DNA from: Tannerella sp.
Lineage (GTDB): Bacteria > Bacteroidota > Bacteroidia > Bacteroidales > Tannerellaceae
Length of the DNA: 5,617 nucleotides
Assembly: GCA_031290635.1 (NCBI GenBank)
Contig: JAITNE010000219.1
Span: forward strand, 1 to 5,617
Direction of reading: 5' to 3'
Positions 1 to 5,617 of this stretch are shown here, one piece after another. Positions within the stretch are counted from its first letter, which is position 1, and each line of letters starts with the position of its first letter. The notes under the pieces were generated by a model that ran no database searches, was not told the DNA's origin, and saw only the letters and a program-made list of their open reading frames with translations. Both the position numbers and the translations under genes were made by a program.

Positions 1-1283
1 TTCATGTCAACGAAAACAGTCTTTCATTTATAGCCATCTGTCCGATAGCTGACGTTGGCGTCAACTCATCTCAAGCTACCTTAAACTTTCCCGACGGCAA
101 GAGCCGCATCATCCCCCTCGACCAGACCTGTACTGTAGCCGACGCTCTTAACGTCTTCCTCCAAAGTTTTGACATAAACGGTGAGGACGCCGACAGTTGC
201 GGTCTGTTCGGCTATACTGCATTCGATGCTGTGAGGTATTTCGAGAACATCCCCGTGATGGAATTTCATCATCACGAAACCGACGCTCCCGACATGTACT
301 ATATCCTCTACAAGTACCTGCTCGTCTTCGACCACTTCAACAACCGCCTTACTGTAATCGAACTTTGCGGCGAGGGCGAGAAAGATTCACTCCGCGAGAT
401 TGAAACTCTAATCGAGAACCGCAACTTCTCGCTCTACGACTTCAAAACCGTAGGCGAGCGCCGTTCGACCATAACCGACGACGAGTACAAGTCAATGGTC
501 AGCGCCGGAATCCGGCACTGCCTGCGCGGGGACGTATTCCAGATAGTGCTCAGTCGCCGCTTCGAGCAGGCTTATCAGGGTGATGACTTCAAGGTCTATC
601 GCGCCCTGCGCAGCATCAACCCTTCGCCATATCTGTTTTACTTTGACTTCGGCGGATTTCGCATCTTCGGTTCTTCACCCGAAACCCACTGCAAGATAAC
701 AGACCGCCGTGCCAGCATAGATCCCATTGCGGGGACGGCCTTTCGCACCGGCAACGTCATACTCGACCGCCAGAGGGTCAAAACGCTGCTTGACGACCCC
801 AAAGAGAACTCCGAGCACGTCATGCTTGTAGATCTCGCCCGCAACGATCTGAGCCGCAACGCGCACAATGTAAAGCTCGACTTCTACAAGGAAGTTCAGT
901 ACTACAGCCATGTAATGCACCTCGTCTCACGTATAACCGGCGATATGAACGATGACGCCGACCCGATCAAGACCTTTATCGACACTTTCCCTGCCGGAAC
1001 TCTCAGCGGCGCGCCCAAAGTCCGCGCAATGCAGCTTATAACCGAGCTTGAGAAGCATAACCGCGGCGCTTACGGAGGTTGCATCGGCTTTATCGGGTTC
1101 AACGGTAACCTTAATCAGGCTATAACTATCCGTTCCTTCGTTAGCCGCAGCAACGTGCTGTATTACCAGGCCGGCGCAGGAATCGTAGCTAAAAGCGACG
1201 AATCCCGCGAACTCGAAGAGGTAAACAGCAAGCTCGGAGCGCTCAATAAAGCTATCAACCAGGCAACTTCACTTAAAAACTAA
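1..1283 (+). CDS. trpE: Anthranilate synthase component I (5' partial)
   Basis: This chorismate-binding large subunit makes anthranilate from chorismate, using ammonia delivered by TrpG; it is the first committed step of tryptophan synthesis and acts in the cytoplasm. The reading frame is open from base 3 to a TAA at 1281-1283, giving 426 visible residues. A GTG at 231 is internal, because conserved sequence (GLFGY, visible residues 67-71) precedes it. In order one sees NPSPYLFYF (206-214), SSPE (224-227), PIAGT (241-245), the catalytic-region SEHVMLVDLARND with E271 and H272, PAGTLSGAPK (330-339) and QAGAGIV (389-395). Alanine in PIAGT, where aminodeoxychorismate synthase PabB has lysine, favours TrpE over PabB, as does the trp context. 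The family is usually about 460-520 residues, so some 40 or more N-terminal residues are outside, including the region of the feedback-inhibition LLES motif. Inhibition by tryptophan therefore cannot be judged. trpG starts 10 bases downstream. Confidence 0.96.
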   Translation, partial: HVNENSLSFIAICPIADVGVNSSQATLNFPDGKSRIIPLDQTCTVADALNVFLQSFDINGEDADSCGLFGYTAFDAVRYFENIPVMEFHHHETDAPDMYYILYKYLLVFDHFNNRLTVIELCGEGEKDSLREIETLIENRNFSLYDFKTVGERRSTITDDEYKSMVSAGIRHCLRGDVFQIVLSRRFEQAYQGDDFKVYRALRSINPSPYLFYFDFGGFRIFGSSPETHCKITDRRASIDPIAGTAFRTGNVILDRQRVKTLLDDPKENSEHVMLVDLARNDLSRNAHNVKLDFYKEVQYYSHVMHLVSRITGDMNDDADPIKTFIDTFPAGTLSGAPKVRAMQLITELEKHNRGAYGGCIGFIGFNGNLNQAITIRSFVSRSNVLYYQAGAGIVAKSDESRELEEVNSKLGALNKAINQATSLKN

Positions 1284-1293
1284 TGATATTGAT

Positions 1294-1860
1294 ATGAAAT
1301 GTTTATTGTTTGATAATTACGATTCGTTTACGTATAATCTTAATCACATTCTCAAGGAAGTCGGCGTGGACGTCGATGTTAGACGTAACGACATGATAAG
1401 TCTGGACGCAATTGATGCGTATGACAAAATACTTCTCTCGCCCGGACCCGGAATACCGCAGGAAGCAGGCTTGCTGCTTCCGCTTATAAAGCGCTATGCT
1501 CCGACTAAATCCATACTTGGCGTATGTCTGGGCGTGCAAGCCATAGCTGAAGCTTTTGGAGCCGGGCTGCATAATTTGGATGACGTCTTTCACGGCGTAT
1601 GTTCCGACATTCGCGTGATAGCCGACGATCCTCTGCTGGCCGACTTTGCGCCTGCATTCCGGGCAGGCAGGTATCATTCCTGGGTAGTTGCGAAGGAAGA
1701 TTTCCCCTCCTGCCTCGAAGTTACGGCTGTTGACGCTGAAGCCGGAATGATTATGGCTCTGCACCACCGTCTCTATGATGTAAGGGGGATACAGTTTCAT
1801 CCCGAATCGGTACTCACCCCTCAAGGAAAAGATATTATTATTAACTGGTTAAAACTGTAA
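1294..1860 (+). CDS. trpG: Anthranilate synthase component II (glutamine amidotransferase)
   Basis: This class I glutamine amidotransferase hydrolyses glutamine and channels ammonia to TrpE. The 188-residue length is normal for a stand-alone TrpG; it is not fused to TrpD or TrpE. It opens with the typical LLFDNYDSFTYNL segment (residues 4-16), then the oxyanion-region SPGPGIP (49-55), the nucleophile C78 in GVCLG (76-80), HG (100-101), RYHSW (126-130) and the catalytic pair H169 and E171 in FHPES. An oddity is V81, where most family members have histidine (GVCLGHQ). That histidine is not part of the Cys-His-Glu triad, so the enzyme should still work. The first 40 or so codons are more AT-rich than trpE. 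The start at 1294 fits the conserved N-terminus; other ATGs nearby (1283, 1299) are out of frame. PabA-type dual use with PabB is possible, since many bacteria share this subunit. Confidence 0.95.
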   Translation: MKCLLFDNYDSFTYNLNHILKEVGVDVDVRRNDMISLDAIDAYDKILLSPGPGIPQEAGLLLPLIKRYAPTKSILGVCLGVQAIAEAFGAGLHNLDDVFHGVCSDIRVIADDPLLADFAPAFRAGRYHSWVVAKEDFPSCLEVTAVDAEAGMIMALHHRLYDVRGIQFHPESVLTPQGKDIIINWLKL

Positions 1861-1865
1861 ATTAT

Positions 1866-2861
1866 ATGAAGGATATTCTATACCGCCTCATTGAACACCA
1901 ATATCTCGGTCGCGAAGAGGCAAAGCAGATTCTGGCAAACATAGCCGAAGGAAAGTATAACAGCGAGCAGGTCGCGGCGCTTCTAACAGTCTATCTCATG
2001 CGTAGCATCTCGGTTGAGGAACTTGCGGGTTTCCGCGACGCACTGCTGGATATGCGTCTGCCGGTCGATTTGTCGGACTACAAACCTGTAGATATCGTCG
2101 GCACGGGCGGCGACGGCAAGAACACGTTCAACATCAGCACTGCCGCATGTCTGGTACTGGCCGGCGCAGGTTACAACGTCGTAAAGCATGGTAACTACGG
2201 CGCTACCTCAGTCAGCGGCGCAAGCAACGTCATCGAACAGCACGGCGTGAAGTTTACAAAAGACGTCGGCAAACTGCGCGAGTCATTAGACAGAAGTCGC
2301 TTTGCCTTCCTCCACGCTCCGCTCTTCAATCCCGCAATGAAAGCCGTCGCCTCCATACGTAAAAACCTCGGAGTACGAACTTTCTTTAACCTTCTCGGAC
2401 CCTTGGTTAACCCCGTGATGCCTGCATATCAGCTGCTGGGAGTTTACAACCTGACTCTCTTCCGTCTCTACAGCTACACCTATCAGGCAACCGGCACTCG
2501 CTTCGGCGTAGTCCACAGCATCGACGGTTACGACGAGATCTCCCTGACTTCAGAGTTCAAGGTAGCCATGCCCGAAAAGGAGAAGGTATATACCCCCGAA
2601 ATGATAGGACTTCCACGCTACAAAGCCGAAGACCTCTGGGGAGGCGACACACCCGAAGCTGCCTGCGCCATCTTCGACGACGTGCTCAGCAACCGTTCAA
2701 CCGCCGCCCGGCGAGACTGCGTCCTGGCAAACGCAGGCTTCGCTATACAGGTAATATGTCCCGAAAAGAACATCACAGACTGCATTGCCGAAGCCCGCGA
2801 ATCCCTCCTGAGCGGCAAAGCTCTGGCTGCAATGAAGAAATTCATAGAAGTGAACGGGTGA
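1866..2861 (+). CDS. trpD: Anthranilate phosphoribosyltransferase
   Basis: This enzyme transfers the phosphoribosyl group from PRPP to anthranilate, giving N-(5-phosphoribosyl)anthranilate. At 331 residues it matches the stand-alone enzyme. The N-terminal helical part (about residues 1-70) is followed by the PRPP-binding GTGGD (79-83), the NIST loop (89-92), KHGN (107-110), the anthranilate-contacting R165 region (SIRKNLGVRTFFNLLGPL) and the metal-binding DE pair (D223, E224). The stretch after KHGN reads YGATSVSGASNV instead of the common RAVSSKSGSADV. I believe this is a Bacteroidota-type variant, and the active-site residues are kept. The ATG lies 5 bases after the trpG stop with no clear Shine-Dalgarno sequence, so translation is probably linked to trpG. 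Unlike in enterobacteria, there is no TrpG fusion. The 101-base spacer after it contains a tandem repeat. Confidence 0.96.
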   Translation: MKDILYRLIEHQYLGREEAKQILANIAEGKYNSEQVAALLTVYLMRSISVEELAGFRDALLDMRLPVDLSDYKPVDIVGTGGDGKNTFNISTAACLVLAGAGYNVVKHGNYGATSVSGASNVIEQHGVKFTKDVGKLRESLDRSRFAFLHAPLFNPAMKAVASIRKNLGVRTFFNLLGPLVNPVMPAYQLLGVYNLTLFRLYSYTYQATGTRFGVVHSIDGYDEISLTSEFKVAMPEKEKVYTPEMIGLPRYKAEDLWGGDTPEAACAIFDDVLSNRSTAARRDCVLANAGFAIQVICPEKNITDCIAEARESLLSGKALAAMKKFIEVNG

Positions 2862-2869
2862 ATTTGGGA

Positions 2870-2951
2870 TATTCGGTTGATGCTTGAAGTATTCAGGTTG
2901 ATGCTTGAGATTACAGGTTTAAGATTTAAGATTACAAGTTTAAAATTAAAG
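2870..2951 (+). repeat. Degenerate tandem repeat of about 20 bp in the trpD-trpC spacer
   Basis: Four related units follow one another in the 101-base gap between trpD and trpC. The ATT that opens each unit lies at 2871, 2891, 2910 and 2931, so the spacing is 19-21 bases. Units 1 and 2 share TATTC(A)GGTTGATGCTTGA and differ by one inserted base. Units 3 and 4 read ATTACAGGTTTAAGATTTAA and ATTACAAGTTTAAAATTAAA, matching at 17 of 20 positions. Units 2 and 3 share CAGGTT but are more diverged, so the array looks old, or built from two duplications. I see no open frame, no strong hairpin and no convincing promoter here. It is much more AT-rich than the flanking genes. Confidence 0.75.
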
Positions 2952-2962
2952 ATAGATTTATT

Positions 2963-3766
2963 ATGGATATATTAGAGAAAATAGTAACTAACAAGCTAAA
3001 CGAGGTATCTCGCCAGAAGAAGGCCGTACCTCTGGAGCTATTGCTCAGTAGCGGCGAGCAAAGGCTCAACCGTCCGATCGTCTCAATGCGAAGCTCATTG
3101 TCGCAGTCGAAGTCCGGCATAATCGCCGAGTTCAAACGACGTTCGCCTTCGAAAGGCTGGCTTCACAGAGACGCCAAAATAGACGACGTCCTTACAGCAT
3201 ACGAGCAGAACGGCGCATCAGCATGTTCCATCCTTACAGACGGCGACTTCTTCGGCGGATCATTCTCCGACCTTACCAAAGCCCGCGCTCTGGTTCGCCT
3301 GCCACTCATCCGCAAGGACTTCATTATCGACGACTATCAACTCTATCAGGCTCGAGTAATGGGAGCCGACGCCGTACTCCTGATAGCCGCCTGCCTGACG
3401 AGGAGTAAATGCCGCAACTTGGCCGCAACCGCACACCGGTTAGGGATGGAAGTATTGCTCGAAATCCACTCCGAATACGACCTGTCCTACCTTAACCCCA
3501 ACATCGACATGATTGGAGTTAACAACCGCAATCTCGGCACCTTTGATACCGACGTCGAAAACTCCTTCCGTATGATCGAAAAGATTAACCCCACATCCGA
3601 CTCTCCCCTGCTTGTATCCGAAAGCGGCATATCCGACCCCGCCCTTATCAGGCGACTGCGCTCGGTCGGTTACCGCGGTTTCCTTATCGGCGAAACCTTT
3701 ATGAAAACCCCACGCCCCGGCGACGCCCTCCTGCAATTCATCAACCAACTATCCCAAAGCAGCTAA
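2963..3766 (+). CDS. trpC: Indole-3-glycerol-phosphate synthase
   Basis: This enzyme decarboxylates and closes the ring of 1-(2-carboxyphenylamino)-1-deoxyribulose 5-phosphate to give indole-3-glycerol phosphate. It is a single (beta/alpha)8 barrel of 267 residues, normal for a stand-alone TrpC and with no TrpF domain fused. Motifs in barrel order: IIAEFKRRSPSKG with E56 and K58; SILTD with FFGGS (89-100); PLIRKDFIID with the general-acid lysine K118; GADAVLLIA (134-142); GMEVLLEIH with E167; GVNNRNL with N188; and VSESGI with E220 and S221. All the catalytic and phosphate-binding positions known from the archaeal and E. coli enzymes are present. The ATG at 2963 follows an A/T-rich stretch without a Shine-Dalgarno sequence; the conserved MDILEKIV opening supports it. 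The substrate-making enzyme TrpF is not encoded in this window. Confidence 0.96.
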   Translation: MDILEKIVTNKLNEVSRQKKAVPLELLLSSGEQRLNRPIVSMRSSLSQSKSGIIAEFKRRSPSKGWLHRDAKIDDVLTAYEQNGASACSILTDGDFFGGSFSDLTKARALVRLPLIRKDFIIDDYQLYQARVMGADAVLLIAACLTRSKCRNLAATAHRLGMEVLLEIHSEYDLSYLNPNIDMIGVNNRNLGTFDTDVENSFRMIEKINPTSDSPLLVSESGISDPALIRRLRSVGYRGFLIGETFMKTPRPGDALLQFINQLSQSS

Positions 3767-3776
3767 TCTCCTTAGG

Positions 3777-4973
3777 ATGCCGAAACGTCTAATCATTATC
3801 GGAGGAGGAGCAGCCGGCGTCTTCCTTGCGGCGAACATCAAATCGACGCTCTGGGAAACCGTCGTACTTGAAAAAGCCACACAACCATTGCTCAAGGTCA
3901 AAATCTCCGGCGGCGGACGCTGCAATCTGACACACGCCACCTTCACCACGCCTGAACTCATCCGCAACTACCCGCGCGGCGCAAAAGAACTGCAAAGCGT
4001 ATTTGCCCGTTTCCAACCCGCCGACGCCATCGAATGGTTTGAATCGAAAGGCGTCGAACTGCAAACCTGTGACGACGACTGCGTCTTTCCCCGCTCCAAC
4101 TCCTCGCAGACAATCATCGACCTGCTCCTTAGCGAATCAAACCGTAACAATGTCGGCGTCAAATACGGCAGCGAAGTAATCAACATCAAGCATGAAGCCG
4201 GCAAGTTCACCGTCATCACCCAAAACCACACCTTTCAAGCGGATTCCCTGGCGATTACAACCGGAAGTTCCCCGCAAATGTGGCAGATAATCAAGAATCT
4301 CGGACACACAATTACGCCTCCCGTCCCAAGCCTGTTTACAATGAATTGCAAAGACAGGCTACTGCGCCGTCTCGCCGGAACCAGCTTCCCTGAAGCAGAA
4401 CTGTCATTCGCAGACTCTAAAATCACACAATCAGGCATTCTGCTTATCACCCATCAGGGCGTCAGCGGACCCGCGGTTCTGAAGATTTCATCTTTCGGAG
4501 CAAGGAAGATGCACGCACTGAACTATCATTTCGATTTGAAAGTCAACTTTATTTCAGCGACCTTCGACGAAGCTTCCGAGATATTGCAGAAGCATAAATC
4601 CGACAATCCGAAGAAATCGATATACTCGTCGAATATCAGTCAGGTTACAAACAGATTCTGGAACAACTTGGTACATGAAGCCGGGATTGCCGAAAAGCTC
4701 TGGGCTGATTGCGGCAAAAGCGACGTCGCCCAAATCGCCGCTCTTCTGACAAACACGACGCTGAAGATAACAGGCAAAAACCAGCACAAGGAAGAATTTG
4801 TTACCGCCGGAGGCGTAGATTTAAGAGAAATTGATTTCAAAACCATGGAATCCAAGCTTGTCCCACACCTTTATTTAGCCGGCGAGACCCTCGACATTGA
4901 CGCTCTTACCGGCGGCTTCAACCTGCAAGCCTGCTGGAGTGAAGCCTACGTCATCAGCAGAAATTTCATGTAA
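3777..4973 (+). CDS. HI0933/YhiN-family FAD-dependent flavoprotein (BaiN-like)
   Basis: The 398-residue protein belongs to the HI0933/YhiN group of putative NAD(P)/FAD-dependent oxidoreductases, some of which are annotated BaiN. Visible marks are the N-terminal dinucleotide-binding GGGAAG (residues 9-14) after a hydrophobic beta strand, the acidic E32 at the end of the second strand that should bind the ADP ribose, the family signature KISGGGRCNLTH (42-53), and a C-terminal FAD-contact block with VTAGGV (342-347), LYLAGE (365-370) and DALTGGFNLQ (375-384). There is no signal peptide or membrane segment, so it should be cytoplasmic. The length is normal. The start lies 10 bases after the trpC stop, so it is probably co-transcribed with the trp genes. 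No role in tryptophan synthesis is known for the family, and its natural substrate is not settled. A bile-acid reductase role, as proposed for clostridial BaiN, should not be carried over from similarity alone. Confidence 0.9.
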   Translation: MPKRLIIIGGGAAGVFLAANIKSTLWETVVLEKATQPLLKVKISGGGRCNLTHATFTTPELIRNYPRGAKELQSVFARFQPADAIEWFESKGVELQTCDDDCVFPRSNSSQTIIDLLLSESNRNNVGVKYGSEVINIKHEAGKFTVITQNHTFQADSLAITTGSSPQMWQIIKNLGHTITPPVPSLFTMNCKDRLLRRLAGTSFPEAELSFADSKITQSGILLITHQGVSGPAVLKISSFGARKMHALNYHFDLKVNFISATFDEASEILQKHKSDNPKKSIYSSNISQVTNRFWNNLVHEAGIAEKLWADCGKSDVAQIAALLTNTTLKITGKNQHKEEFVTAGGVDLREIDFKTMESKLVPHLYLAGETLDIDALTGGFNLQACWSEAYVISRNFM

Positions 4974-5003
4974 TCCGGCGATATGTTTTCAGCTAAATTT
5001 GCC

Positions 5004-5023
5004 TCAGTGTCAAGCAACACTGA
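5004..5023 (+). terminator. Possible terminator hairpin after the flavoprotein gene
   Basis: TCAGTGT and ACACTGA form a perfect 7-bp stem around the six-base loop CAAGCA, starting 31 bases after the flavoprotein stop codon. A short TTTT run (5028-5031) follows after four bases. The stem is only moderately GC-rich and the T-run is short, so this is a weak intrinsic-terminator candidate for the trp-flavoprotein transcript. Confidence 0.4.
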
Positions 5024-5044
5024 CATGTTTTGAGACGTCATCTA

Positions 5045-5060
5045 ATCCCCTGACGGGGAT
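5045..5060. repeat. Inverted repeat ATCCCC-TGAC-GGGGAT
   Basis: A perfect 6-bp GC-rich stem closes over a TGAC loop. It sits between two other hairpins, and no T-tract follows on either strand. It may fold in RNA as part of the 3' region of either convergent transcript; the function is unknown. Confidence 0.5.
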
Positions 5061-5066
5061 GAGACC

Positions 5067-5088
5067 GTATGAAGCCGGAGCTTCATAC
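5067..5088. repeat. Perfect 9-bp hairpin GTATGAAGC-CGGA-GCTTCATAC
   Basis: This is the strongest inverted repeat in the window: nine paired bases with no mismatch around a four-base CGGA loop. It reads almost the same from both strands, so it could serve as a shared bidirectional 3'-end structure for the two convergent genes. No T-tract follows on either side, so classical intrinsic termination is not shown by the sequence. Confidence 0.55.
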
Positions 5089-5133
5089 CTCCCGGGATAC
5101 CGCACGCCGTCATTACAAGCGCCGATAGTCCTG

Positions 5134-5162
5134 CCGCAGGCTGCGCTATAGCTTACCTGCGG
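5134..5162. repeat. Inverted repeat CCGCAGG ... CCTGCGG
   Basis: Two perfect 7-base arms are separated by 15 bases that themselves contain the palindrome GCTATAGC (5145-5152). The right-arm word CCTGCGG recurs 17 bases further on (5179-5185) inside the next hairpin, which suggests repeated or duplicated palindromic units and not chance pairing. Confidence 0.5.
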
Positions 5163-5175
5163 TTATGAAAATCAA

Positions 5176-5188
5176 GTCCCTGCGGGAC
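5176..5188. repeat. Short hairpin GTCCC-TGC-GGGAC
   Basis: A perfect 5-bp GC-rich stem has a three-base loop. It overlaps the second copy of CCTGCGG (5179-5185). No T-tract follows on either strand. Confidence 0.4.
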
Positions 5189-5265
5189 CGGCTTTGTCGT
5201 GTCCGTCATTGTAAGGTACGAAGCAATCTTATAACTTCTATCATGTTAATTATGTAATATTCGGA

Positions 5266-5284
5266 CTGGGGCAAGCCCAGCCCC
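5266..5284 (-). terminator. Possible terminator or 3'-end hairpin of the permease gene
   Basis: Read on the minus strand, a GGGGC/GCCCC stem with the 7-base loop TGGGCTT begins 6 bases after the permease stop codon. An alternative pairing CTGGG/CCCAG (5266-5280) uses the same bases. The closeness to the stop and the GC-rich stem fit a 3'-end structure. However, the sequence that follows (AGTCCGAATATTA) has no T-run, so intrinsic termination is uncertain. Confidence 0.35.
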
Positions 5285-5290
5285 TGCACA

Positions 5291-5617
5291 TCATTTGATT
5301 ACATCCGCCGGGTTCTCGACGCTCGCCTTGTACACCCGCCAGCCGACGCAAAGCACGATAACTACTATCAATGCCATCAATATCGACAGATATATCCACA
5401 CCGGAATAGACGTTTGGATTACATACTGTTCCAGCCACGTCCGCATGATATAATTCCCTATGGGGAATGCTACGACCGCGCCGGCAATAAGCAGTGAGAA
5501 ATATTCCTTGAAGAAGATATTGAGGATGTCGAACATCGTAGCGCCGTTGATTTTGCGGATAGCGATTTCCTTGCGCCGTTCTTCGCAGGTCAGGGAAACT
5601 AACGATACAAACCCGAA
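5291..5617 (-). CDS. FtsX/MacB-type ABC transporter permease, C-terminal part (partial)
   Basis: The minus-strand frame is open from the window edge to a TGA at 5293-5291, giving 108 residues of the C-terminal end. An ATG at 5536 is internal, since the conserved sequence runs on upstream of it. The visible part starts at the end of a membrane segment (FGFVSLVSL), then a charged cytoplasmic loop with the family pattern ERRKEIAIRKINGAT, then two hydrophobic segments (about visible residues 39-58 and 75-97), and ends with the typical short tail containing NPADVIK. This is the last half of the FtsX-like permease domain. Such proteins in Bacteroidota are usually about 750-800 residues, with a MacB-like periplasmic domain and two FtsX domains. 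They act in the inner membrane with an ATPase and are mechanotransmission-type exporters or signalling permeases. The substrate cannot be told from this fragment. It is convergent with the flavoprotein gene and probably unrelated to tryptophan synthesis. Confidence 0.88.
   Translation of the reverse strand, partial: FGFVSLVSLTCEERRKEIAIRKINGATMFDILNIFFKEYFSLLIAGAVVAFPIGNYIMRTWLEQYVIQTSIPVWIYLSILMALIVVIVLCVGWRVYKASVENPADVIK

Larger units (their letters stand above)
4974..5290. other. Convergent intergenic region, palindrome-rich, no gene seen
   Basis: These 317 bases lie between the 3' ends of the flavoprotein gene (plus strand) and the permease gene (minus strand). I see no coding region with recognisable features, no tRNA-like fold and no promoter. 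It holds at least six short perfect inverted repeats, listed separately (5004-5023, 5045-5060, 5067-5088, 5134-5162, 5176-5188, 5266-5284). The word CCTGCGG or its reverse complement occurs three times within 5134-5185, and CCGTCATT occurs twice (5107-5114, 5203-5210). Because both flanking genes end here, terminators acting from both sides are expected, but none has a long T-tract. Confidence 0.7.

Noticed and set aside
231..233. GTG as a start codon for TrpE
   Set aside because: The frame is open to the window edge and the conserved GLFGY segment lies upstream of this codon, so it is an internal valine codon.
1..1283. PabB (aminodeoxychorismate synthase) as an alternative identity for the first gene
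   Set aside because: The PIAGT motif has alanine where PabB has its lysine, and the gene sits directly before trpG, trpD and trpC.
1303..1824. Open frame of 173 codons on the minus strand opposite trpG
   Set aside because: It lies wholly opposite a clear trpG with intact catalytic motifs, and its translation shows no recognisable domain.
2953..2960. TAGATTTA as a Bacteroides-type -7 promoter element (TAnnTTTG) before trpC
   Set aside because: It ends two bases before the trpC start codon and no suitably spaced -33 TTTG-like element is seen, so a promoter is not supported.
2932..3135. Minus-strand open frame of 67 codons across the spacer and the trpC start
   Set aside because: It is antisense to the conserved trpC N-terminus and crosses the tandem repeat, with no protein-like features.
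4897..5151. Plus-strand open frame of 84 codons overlapping the flavoprotein 3' end and the intergenic region
   Set aside because: It starts inside the flavoprotein gene in another frame, runs through the palindromes, and has no recognisable motif.

Overview
The window carries a run of tryptophan-biosynthesis genes on the plus strand in the order trpE (5' end cut by the window edge), trpG, trpD, trpC. These are followed at once by an HI0933/YhiN-type flavoprotein. After a 317-base gap with no gene comes the 3' end of an FtsX/MacB-type ABC transporter permease on the minus strand, running off the right edge. Base composition is roughly balanced. The organism is most likely a member of Bacteroidota, probably order Bacteroidales. 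Three things suggest this: the KHGNYG-type motif in TrpD in place of the usual KHGNR, the EIAIRKINGAT loop of the permease, and starts without clear Shine-Dalgarno sequences. This placement is inferred from familiar protein patterns, not from a database search.

Layout: 1-1283 anthranilate synthase component I; 1294-1860 the separate glutamine amidotransferase component II; 1866-2861 anthranilate phosphoribosyltransferase; 2862-2962 a 101-base spacer holding a degenerate tandem repeat of about 20 bases; 2963-3766 indole-3-glycerol-phosphate synthase; 3777-4973 the flavoprotein; 4974-5290 a convergent intergenic region crowded with short perfect inverted repeats; 5291-5617 the C-terminal part of the permease on the minus strand.

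Together the four trp genes take chorismate to indole-3-glycerol phosphate, except for the phosphoribosylanthranilate isomerase step (trpF), which is not in the window. TrpE and TrpG form the glutamine-dependent anthranilate synthase, TrpD adds the phosphoribosyl group, and TrpC closes the indole ring. trpA and trpB are also absent from the window; they may lie upstream or elsewhere. Gaps of 10 and 5 bases link trpE, trpG and trpD, and a 10-base gap links trpC to the flavoprotein gene, so co-transcription is likely, with the repeat-bearing spacer as the one loose joint.

No new biological system is evident. The points worth a second look are the block ending at trpC with a flavoprotein in the place where trpF might be expected, the tandem repeat inside the operon, the GVCLGVQ variant at the TrpG nucleophile, and the palindrome-rich convergent intergenic region.
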